Part shown: piece by piece, positions 56,609 to 64,000 of the stretch
Position numbering within the stretch: position 1 is the stretch's first letter
Layout: each line of letters starts with the position of its first letter
Assembly: GCF_001723175.1 (NCBI RefSeq)
Contig: NC_064655.1
Span: forward strand, 3,534,001-3,598,000
Length of the DNA stretch: 64,000 bases
Direction: 5' to 3'
From: Penicillium oxalicum
Taxonomy: Eukaryota > Ascomycota > Eurotiomycetes > Eurotiales > Aspergillaceae
Notes under the pieces: model-generated
Told to the model about the DNA's origin: nothing
The model's database searches: none
What the model saw: the letters and a program-made list of their open reading frames with translations, nothing else
Position numbers and translations under genes: made by a program

Positions 56609-58575
56609 CTACGCCAGGTGATACTCCCGGATAAGCTTCTCCGCACAAGTCAAGCCGGTCACATAGGCACAGGCCTGGATGTGAGCATTGACGAGGACGG
56701 GAACGACCGCCATATCCGCAACTCGCAAGTTGTCGATTCCCATCACTTTAAAGTCAGGGTCCACTACTGCATCGGGGTCGCCCTTCTGACCCATCTTCAC
56801 GGTTCCCGTCATATGCCAGCTGGAGGAGATGTTTTGTCGCCAATACTCCAAGAGTTCGTCATCCGACTCGCCCGGGGGCATCGCCATGTCCGCAACATTG
56901 TTCCTGGTGTATCCCTCGTGTTTGACCACGCGCAAGGAATCCCGCAGAGCCTCAATGGCCAGACGACGGTCGAATGGATGAGCCAGGAACTTGGGGTTAA
57001 AGGCCAGGGGTGCGTCTGGATCGGAGGACTGTAAGGTGACTTCCCCTCGGGTTTGCGCATTGAACAGGAAGATGAGAAGACACGAGTAATTCAGGGCCTC
57101 AGCAGGGAAATCGGGAATGAACCAATGGACGGGGAAATGCGTGATGATCTCATAATGGGGGATCGTCTCCCGACGGAGATATTCTTGCTCTTCACGAGGA
57201 AGCGCCTGGAACTCCGGGGTGGACATCAACTGTTGGTCCAGTTTGAACCATCCGATGCCTAACTCGCAGGCAAATTTCGCCCACGGCCCCGTTCCATCTT
57301 CTTGCCATTGCTTCAGAGCGTCGTCCATGGCGGCCGGATTACCGTAGAATGCCTTTCGCTCCGTACTCGTTTCTGAGCGGCTATTGACAAGCGGGACAAA
57401 ACAATGGTCACGAAGGCCTTGGCCGACGGCCGGTACGTCCAAAACAACTGGAAGATGATATTGCCTCAGCTGAGCTGCGGGACCGATGCCGGAGTGCATC
57501 AAAATGCGAGGGTCGTTGAGGGAGCCTGCACTCAAGATGACTTCCTTGGACGCAAGATCTGCAGAACAACGAACAAGGCCGGGCAGGGGTCAGTGACATG
57601 CGAAGCAGGAGAGGAAACTCGAGGGTGTGAGAGCAGCGTCTTACATTGTTCTCCTTTGGACTCTACCCCGACTGCCTTGGTCCCCTCCAAGAGGACTCGC
57701 TGCACGGGCGCGCCCGTGATGATAGTCAGATTCTCGGGCTTCCCTTTCACCAGGTCGCCTGCCGTGGACCGCAGCCCATTGTGAGCCGAGTTGATCAGGA
57801 CGGACATTCCGATCGGATTGCCTGAATTGTGATCCGGATTCAAGGGGAATCCCGCCTCTTCAAAGACGTCCATCAACTCCGTCAAGTCACGTTCCCATTC
57901 CTTGGCGTACCCGACGTGCAACGGTCCCTGATTCCCGTGATCTTCCGTTCGTGGATCGGCATACTTTGGGGACACGCCGGCGGGCCGCTCGCCGTGGAAG
58001 GTCTCGAGATCTTTAAATCTCCGCTGGATCTCATTCCAACCGAAGGTGTCATCGGCCGTGATGCGCGCCCACTCATCATAGTCATCACGCGCGCCCACGC
58101 TGTACACGCCGAAATTGATGGCGCTTGATCCGCCCATGCAGCGGCCACGGCTATAATCAATCTCGCGGTTGTTGCAATCGCTCTGGGGAGTGGTCTTGTA
58201 ACCCCAGTTCATGTTCTGATTCTGAAAGGTGATCCATCTTTGGCCATCTACACGAAGGTTTCGGTCGTCCTGGGGTTCGCCGGCTTCGAGCAGGAGAACG
58301 TGGGGGCGTACTGCCGAATTCGCGAGGCCTGCGGCGAGAGCGCTGCCTGCAGGGCCACCTGCAGGAGATATTTTGTCAGACCTGGCTTGTATCGGACAAC
58401 TTTGACGCTGATATGGATTGGAGATGGAGTCGGCGTACTGCTCTAGTCTTTCCTGCTCTTGTTGACCAGTGTCCCGGAGGAGGTTTGGCGGGGGAAGGGG
58501 GGGGGGGGGGGGGGGGGGAGGGGTCTAATACTTACTTCCGACCACCACAAAGTCATATGTTTGGGCGGGAGACAT
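56609..58575 (-). CDS. GMC-family FAD oxidoreductase
   Basis: Coding exons on the minus strand are 58536-58575, 57645-58358 and 56609-57558, giving 567 aa. The FAD-binding start is VVVGSGPAGS, with GxGxxG at 13-18 split by intron 1 and followed by LLLEAGE. The GMC signature RGRCMGGSSAINFGVY and the second signature GSLNDPRILMHSGIGP (across and after intron 2) are present. So are the active-site residues His500 in SSWHMTGTVKMG and His544 in VNAHIQACAY. No signal peptide is visible, so it is likely intracellular, unlike secreted glucose or aryl-alcohol oxidases. It resembles choline or alcohol dehydrogenase-like members. The substrate cannot be told. Intron 1 (177 nt) contains a C22 tract on the coding strand starting 17 nt after the donor. 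Confidence 0.93.
58497..58518. repeat. G22 homopolymer inside GMC gene intron 1
   Basis: 22 consecutive G on the + strand (C on the coding strand), close to the 5' splice site at 58535. The length may be unreliable in the assembly. Confidence 0.9.
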
Positions 58576-60329
58576 GTTGCGCGAGGAGCAGTCGGGTGTG
58601 GTTTTTAACTCGCAGCAATCTTTAGATCTGGGTCTTGAGTCTGACTGGAAGAAGAAAAAGAACAGTCCAACAGAAACTCGCACTCATTTACAAGATCAAA
58701 TTCTTTTTTACTTTTCTAAAGTCTCACGGACCTCGACTCCCCTTAATAAACGTTGGGATTGGGTCCGAGGCAGCATTGGCGATTATGCAAACGCCTGCGC
58801 TCGTGGCTTGCAGGAGTGCATCGATTAGGTTCGCAGCGACCCTCGCGCGTTAGTTAACCCTTTAGCGTCTTGTCGTGACCATCCAGCCGTCGAGGAACAT
58901 AGTATTTGTCAAGAAGAGAGTCACGAAGCCTCGGGAAACCCGCTTGTACCCTCGTTGATTGGCTCTGTGATTCAACGCTTGGACAGGAGCCCCTCCCGGA
59001 GAAGATCCGAGGGAGGTAGAAACGTCTTTGGGGGCCAAAACTGCCCGTTTGGTCGTTCTCAATCTGACCAGGATGGTGCAGATCGTGAGGGGCGGGCACT
59101 TGCCTCGAACGTGCCTAGACACGGCCAAAGTGCTGACCCGACGATTATTGACGATTAGCCGATGAGTAGAAGGAACTCGGGAGAAGTCGCTGATGGCTCG
59201 TTTGGGCAAGTAACGGGGCCGACGGGGGGAGGTGGTGGATGAGAACGGTTTGACTCCACCGGTGCCCCTGGACATCTGTCCAAGTGTTCCAAGCATTCAC
59301 TCCACGCTCTCCATGGAGGATGGCTATCTCCAGAGTCAATCTAGACAGATACATACTGACATTCAGCAACACATCTGTTGATCAAAACCTCCAGCTCGAT
59401 GGCGGGAATGTGTATCAGAATGGGAATGGTCTCGCCATTTGGATCACGGTGTTCATCGCGTGGTATTGTCTGACCAATGTCTGCATCCGACTGGGATGTT
59501 TACCTGAGGAGAAAGTTCATGCACAAGACTCGCTCACGGATGGACCAGAACCCCGCACTCGAGACCGCCTCCACGTGCTCTTAGGATTCTGACTGGAAGC
59601 GCTCTCTGCACACTCCTCGAGGGCCCCTCACTGCAGGAACCGAATACTTTCCCCTGCAGAGACATGACAACATCTGCCTAGGAAGAGTTGGAGATTGGAA
59701 ATCCCCAAATTGGTTCGAGCTTCGTTGAACCGGCACTGTCCGAAGCGCAAATTTCATCTGAGGCGACAGGGATTCCAAGGAGAAAGAAAGATAAAAATAA
59801 AACAAAATATATCGGCGCAGAAATGCAGTGAAACTCCACGCTTGCCGTCAGCTCCACTGATGAGCCCGCACCTCTGACTGCTTGAGACCCCAGACAATGA
59901 AAACGGACCCAGGGTATGAAGTTGACGAACAAGGAAATTCAAGGTACCATCTAGTATCTTCTCTACATCGACGCTTGTTCATCTAAGGTGAGATGCCAGT
60001 GTTCAACAGGACACCGTCGAGGCAGTTACCCGGTACAAATATTCTCTTACAGAGTCAAGGCCTATTGAGTAGGCAGAAAAGAGAAATGCGCATTGTGTAT
60101 TCGAAACGGGTGACCCCGAGGGGTTGCAGATCTACCTGAAACCAACGGAGTTGAATTTCCGTTGGTACCAGTGACCTGCGAGTCACCAGGCTGAGGAAGG
60201 CTCAACTTTGTTATGGCGTGTCGTACGAAAACTGGCAACAGCAGACTGTTATTTTCTTTGATGTGAAAAGCAAAGAAACAAAAAAAAGAAGGTTGAGGAG
60301 ATTGGCATTCCAAGCATCCCGACGTGATA
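58576..60329. other. Region between GMC start and FPGS-like stop
   Basis: About 1.75 kb: the GMC promoter and the 3' UTR of the FPGS-like gene. An 8 bp-stem hairpin occurs at 60141-60166 (ACCAACGG / CCGTTGGT). The ORFs here show no family features. Confidence 0.5.
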
Positions 60330-62064
60330 CTATGGACGGAGAATGCTGAGCGCTCCTCCAACGAGGTGAAGACTTCCCGTAATGAACACTTCTATGCTGC
60401 CTTGTTGGGAGCTGAGGTGGCTCGCGGATCTGATGGCACCCTCGATCGTGGGTTCAGTTGATACCGTGGCATCAGGCTGTAATTCTCTCCATCGAGAGGC
60501 GTAGAGTCCACACAAATCTGGAAATGGCGTCTCGGGCATTTTCAAAGTTTTGTCTTGTGTGGAACTATCATTAGCGCATCCTGTCTCTTGGATCGAATCG
60601 AGCAAATTGAGGAGGCACCTACCGATTCGTGTCCCTCCATCCTCCCTCTCGTGATAGGTAGTAAAGATGACATGATCTGGTAACGCTTTTTGCTCATGTA
60701 ATGCCTGCCAGAGGGAGGCAAGAAGTTCAAAACCATCGCGCTCTTCAGAAAAATGGCTAAATATGAGTACACGGAAGCTGCGACGTCTTTTGAATCAGCG
60801 GAACCGTATCCTGCGTTTTGGGGGGAATCAAGACCATCTCACTTTCCACCATCCCCATTCTTCACATTAGTCGCAAACCACGCCGCTGCCTGGGTGATAC
60901 TCAAAGTGTTATGTGCGCCATCCAAGAGCCAGCGCGCGCTCTTGGTCTCGATGATCTCGAATCGGCCCAACCAAGAGAAATTTTGGACGCCTTCGATGAT
61001 GTCCCTTTCGCTCAGTGGATGAGACGAGTCCTTGATTTCTACGAATTTGGAGGCCAATTGAATGGCCAATGAGCAGTTCAGTCTCTGCACAGGGACCCCG
61101 AGCACTCTGCTGTTCGCCGGCAGTGTATTCGACGGGGACACAAAAGTCAACACCGTCTTTCTCTCGGCTGCTCGGCCTCGCAGCACCTCGGCCGGCCCTG
61201 GTTCCTGGTCAACAGAAAATGCCGGTGCACCGGGCTTGAAAATCCCCGACTTGTGCCAGGCAATATCCTCCACTGTTGGTCCCAGTTGTGCGACGTGGTC
61301 CAGCCCAAGTGAGGTGATCCCCGTCACGACTGGCTGGCGCACCACGTTGGTCGCGCAATATTCCCCACCATGGTGAGTTTCGACTATCGCTGCGTCAACA
61401 CCTTCCTTGATGAAGGTGTGAAAGGCAAGAAGCAGCAGCAGTTGGAGATAACGAGGCTGTCGAGTGATTTCCCCGGACTTTCCTTCTGGCGACGACGCGA
61501 GAGCCTCCCAGACCTCGAAAAAGTGTTGCGTAAACACAGTTTCGGTGATCGGCTGATTGTCAATTTGGATCCGTTCTCGGATACATTGCAAATCAGGCGA
61601 GGTGTACAGCCCGATTCGCTTGGGAAATCCGGTTCTGAGACCGTGAGCATGGAGGAACGACCTCGTGAATGCGCACGTGCTGCCCTTCCCTTTGGTGCCG
61701 GTAACATGAATTACGTTCAAGTTGTCGACATCATTCTCCTATGATGAGGTCAGAACGACCCATGTCAGGGTCTGCTGGAATCGAAGAGTCATTGAGCCAG
61801 GTTTCATACCGAATGGCCCAATTTCAACAGCCACTCCTTCATGCCTACAATACTGGGAGTCCCCTTGACGGTTGGTGCACCGCTCGGAGTTGCTGGTAAA
61901 TCAAGGCCCGGTGTTTGCGCTAGCTTTGTCGGTCGGGCCTTGCGCTGCCGAGACTCCAGCAATGCCAAGGCATTCTACGACGTGAGGCGATTAGACAAGA
62001 AGGTCTTGATTGCAGCTTAACTTCGTGACCACAGAGCATAGAGTACCTCATATGTTGGCTGCAT
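60330..62064 (-). CDS. Folylpolyglutamate synthase-like protein
   Basis: Coding exons on the minus strand are 62047-62064, 61810-61974, 60843-61738 and 60330-60777, giving 508 aa. The enzyme class adds glutamates to folates, which retains them in the cell and in mitochondria. Visible: the N-terminal NALALLESRQRKARP, the P-loop VTGTKGKGS with GTKGKGS at 75-81, YTSPDLQCIRERI, SLGLDHVAQLG, the SGIFKPG Mur-ligase segment, and LLDGAHNTLSI. The usual GIGGEYDSTN-type motif is THHGGEYCATN here, which I take as a paralogue feature. The first exon encodes only six residues. In exon 4 a stretch near 60575-60610 looks intron-like, but splicing it at the last AG (58 nt) breaks the frame, so I read through. 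A 42 nt alternative intron there would keep the frame. Confidence 0.88.
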
Positions 62065-62991
62065 CTTGAGAATCGAGCCCGCACTCATACGTGATAGAAC
62101 GAATGAACCTTTCATGTATGTAATCCCGGATCCAGGGTTCTGGTTGGTGCTGCGATTCGGTCAAAGATAACCCTTTGAACCCCCGAGGCGTTTCGCTCAA
62201 ATGGGTCGCGGAGAGTGCGCGACCGGCATGCACCGCCTGCCGAAGTGACTCCCACGCAACGTGGAGTCAAACTCCAGTTTCAGTCGCGGTCACATGGCTG
62301 TCCATCAATTCAACTGACTGTAACTGATACAGCCATGAGGTTTTCCTCTCGGACCAGTCGTAGATTTGATACTGCGAACTTGAAATGTTACGTGAAAGGC
62401 ACTGGGACAAGGCTGAATATAGCTTTGATTGGTGCAGGCCTTTGATGGGCTCATGCTCCTGTGGTCTTGAGGCGACGAAGGCGTGTTTTGACCGTTGAGA
62501 GCAACGTATGGTGGGCTCAACGGCGCTTTGTGTTTATGGCTCGCAAATCTAGCCCAAAAAGGTTTTTTACCCGCGATATTTACGTATCGCGGGTACATGA
62601 GGTTCCGGATGAAGCCCGGTCTTCATTGAATGTGCTCACGGCATCACTTCAACTTTTACCTTTTCTTTTGCTCAGCAGGTGGAATTGTCTGGGTTCATAT
62701 TCACCTCGAGAAAAGATAAGTCCCCTCGACTAGAGAGCTTTGATCTCTTGAAATAGGGCCATTGTATCCCAGGCGCCTGTCCAGCTGCATGTCACCCGGG
62801 GTTTGTTTCTCGATGACCACGAATCTGACATAACATGGCAGGGTTCTGGTAGGCATCTGTCAGAACTATCATATCACGTGGAGACTGGGGTTGGTCTTTC
62901 GTGACTCATCCTCATTTTGTGAAAATGTATATACCGGAACATCCTTTTCTATAGTGACCAACTTCATGATTACTGGAATCAGAATCACAAG
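62065..62991. other. Divergent intergenic region, FPGS-like / HAD phosphatase
   Basis: About 930 bp with both promoters. It contains a strong hairpin at 62568-62595. No gene is seen. Confidence 0.55.
62568..62595. repeat. Inverted repeat, 11 bp stem with 6 nt loop
   Basis: TACCCGCGATA and TATCGCGGGTA are exact reverse complements around a TTTACG loop. The GC-rich stem stands out from AT-rich surroundings and follows a T6 run. It lies about 400 bp upstream of the HAD phosphatase start. Confidence 0.9.
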
Positions 62992-63693
62992 ATGATTACC
63001 CTCGCCATCTTTGATTTCGATGGCACTTTATTCGATACCCATGAATCCATTTCCCACACCATTCAATTGACCTTCGAGGCATTGCTGCCGGCTCTTGCCC
63101 CTCCCTCACCAGCCGAAGTGCAACGCCTCATTGCAAGCGGCGCGGGTCTGTCCGATACATTTAGTGCCCTGCATCCATCGCCATCTGAATTCACTGCTTC
63201 GGTGGAAAACCAATGGATCGAAAAATATCGCGACCTATATGCCACTCACGGGCAACTTCTGATCAAAACATTCCCAGGTGCCAAGGATCTCCTGGAGGCA
63301 CTCAACGAGGCTGCGGTTCCCGTCGCCATCGTGAGCAACAAGGGTGTGACGGCAGTCAAGACGGCTCTTGAACGCAATGGCCTCGTGGGACTGGTTCCTG
63401 AGAACTTGATCGTCGGTGATAAAACACCGAGAGCCAAGCGCAAGCCAGACCCTGCAAGCTACGTCGATGTGCTGGTGCCACAATTGCGAACCCACCACGG
63501 ATGGAACGATATCGATCCAGCCCAGGTTCTGGTAGTGGGAGATACCGTGGCGGACATTGAGTTTGCCAGAAACATCGGTAGCAAAGTCTGTTGGTGTCGA
63601 TATGGGTACGGCGATCAGGGGATTTGCGAGGCAGCCAAGCCAGATTTCATGGTAGACTCTTTGACGGCTGTTTTTGACCTCATTCAAGCATGA
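62992..63693 (+). CDS. HAD-superfamily phosphatase, phosphoglycolate phosphatase-like
   Basis: A single-exon gene of 233 aa. Motif I is DFDGTLFDT, with nucleophile Asp8 and acid/base Asp10. Motif II is the Ser of IVSNK, motif III the Lys in AKRKPDP, and motif IV is GDTVADIEFA. A four-helix cap lies between motifs I and II (residues about 15-90), as in the Gph/PGP-like subfamily. These enzymes dephosphorylate small molecules such as 2-phosphoglycolate in the cytosol. Exact substrate unknown. There is no signal peptide or membrane segment. Confidence 0.93.
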   Translation: MITLAIFDFDGTLFDTHESISHTIQLTFEALLPALAPPSPAEVQRLIASGAGLSDTFSALHPSPSEFTASVENQWIEKYRDLYATHGQLLIKTFPGAKDLLEALNEAAVPVAIVSNKGVTAVKTALERNGLVGLVPENLIVGDKTPRAKRKPDPASYVDVLVPQLRTHHGWNDIDPAQVLVVGDTVADIEFARNIGSKVCWCRYGYGDQGICEAAKPDFMVDSLTAVFDLIQA

Positions 63694-64000
63694 TCTTTTT
63701 TTCCATAGTGATTTGGGCGGGGTGAATGCGTCAATATGTTGAAATGGCTGGTTTTTTGAATTGGGTTCAACATTCGTTGACCAGGGAAGGGAATGTAGAC
63801 GTCAACTCTAAGCCGTAAGAGCATCAAATAAATTTGATGGCAAGGAATAACAAGAATTACCAGCTGATGCCGGTCGCATTTTCAGATTGAATATTCGAGC
63901 CTTCCAGATGACTGATGACGAATCTTGACCCATGGATGATACTTACTACCCGGGGATCTACCACCTCAAGGCTGGACGCTTCGGACCAGAGCTCTTGCAG
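63694..64000. other. Right end of window, 3' of HAD phosphatase
   Basis: About 300 bp of 3' flanking sequence. No gene can be supported before the window ends. Confidence 0.5.

Noticed and set aside
53937..58575. A secondary-metabolite cluster around the Pth11-like protein and GMC oxidoreductase
   Set aside because: No backbone synthase, P450, transporter or Zn2Cys6 regulator is present nearby.
60141..60166. An 8 bp-stem hairpin downstream of the FPGS-like gene
   Set aside because: A short stem in AT-rich 3' flanking DNA is expected now and then. Much weaker than the 62568-62595 hairpin.

Overview
This 64 kb window looks like a chromosome segment from a filamentous ascomycete of the Eurotiales (Aspergillus/Penicillium type). 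Genes are spaced by a few hundred bp to about 5 kb and lie on both strands without operons. Most carry short introns of about 40 to 180 nt with GTRNGT-like donors, CTNAC-like branch sites and YAG acceptors. The families fit that group: a secreted histidine acid phosphatase, an RRT8/EI24 protein, a Pth11-like 7-TM protein, a GMC oxidoreductase, a bifunctional THI6 and a fungal DHFR with low-complexity inserts. The species assignment is inference from family content. I see no secondary-metabolite cluster, virus or intact transposon.

Layout. 1-9 kb: 3' end of a TTI1-like gene (+), a doubtful small ORF, secreted histidine acid phosphatase (-), RRT8/EI24 membrane protein (+), secreted DUF3237 protein (+). 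9-20.4 kb: translation factor eIF5 (-), THI6 bifunctional thiamine enzyme (+), isochorismatase-family hydrolase (+), a coiled-coil protein with a retropepsin-like fold (-), IAH1-type SGNH esterase (-). 22.7-25.6 kb: CLC chloride/proton antiporter (+) with an apparent one-base frameshift. 25.6-30.2 kb: no recognisable gene. 30-37.4 kb: mitochondrial-type SDR (+), DHFR (-), Mediator subunit Med22 (-), spliceosomal Cwc15 (-), and exosome subunit Rrp45 (+), the last two divergent from a 224 bp shared promoter. 39-43.2 kb: Drs2-type P4-ATPase flippase (+). 44-49 kb: tRNA-Arg(CCT) with an intron, family X DNA polymerase (-), NiCoT nickel/cobalt transporter (-). 49-54 kb: no recognisable gene. 54-64 kb: Pth11-like membrane protein (-), GMC oxidoreductase (-), folylpolyglutamate synthase-like protein (-), HAD phosphatase (+).

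How the genes fit together: most are unlinked housekeeping functions. Some themes recur. DHFR and the folylpolyglutamate synthase-like protein both act on folates. Cwc15, Rrp45, Med22 and eIF5 cover transcription, splicing, RNA decay and translation. The flippase, the CLC antiporter and the Ni/Co transporter serve membranes and ions.

The most interesting points are a conserved-looking retropepsin-like domain that has Cys where the catalytic Asp should be, the frameshift in the CLC gene, an 11 bp-stem hairpin and a 22 bp perfect palindrome in intergenic DNA, a C22 tract (G22 on the + strand) just inside an intron of the GMC gene, several microexons, and a possible tRNA relic. Nothing in the window clearly shows a new multi-gene system.
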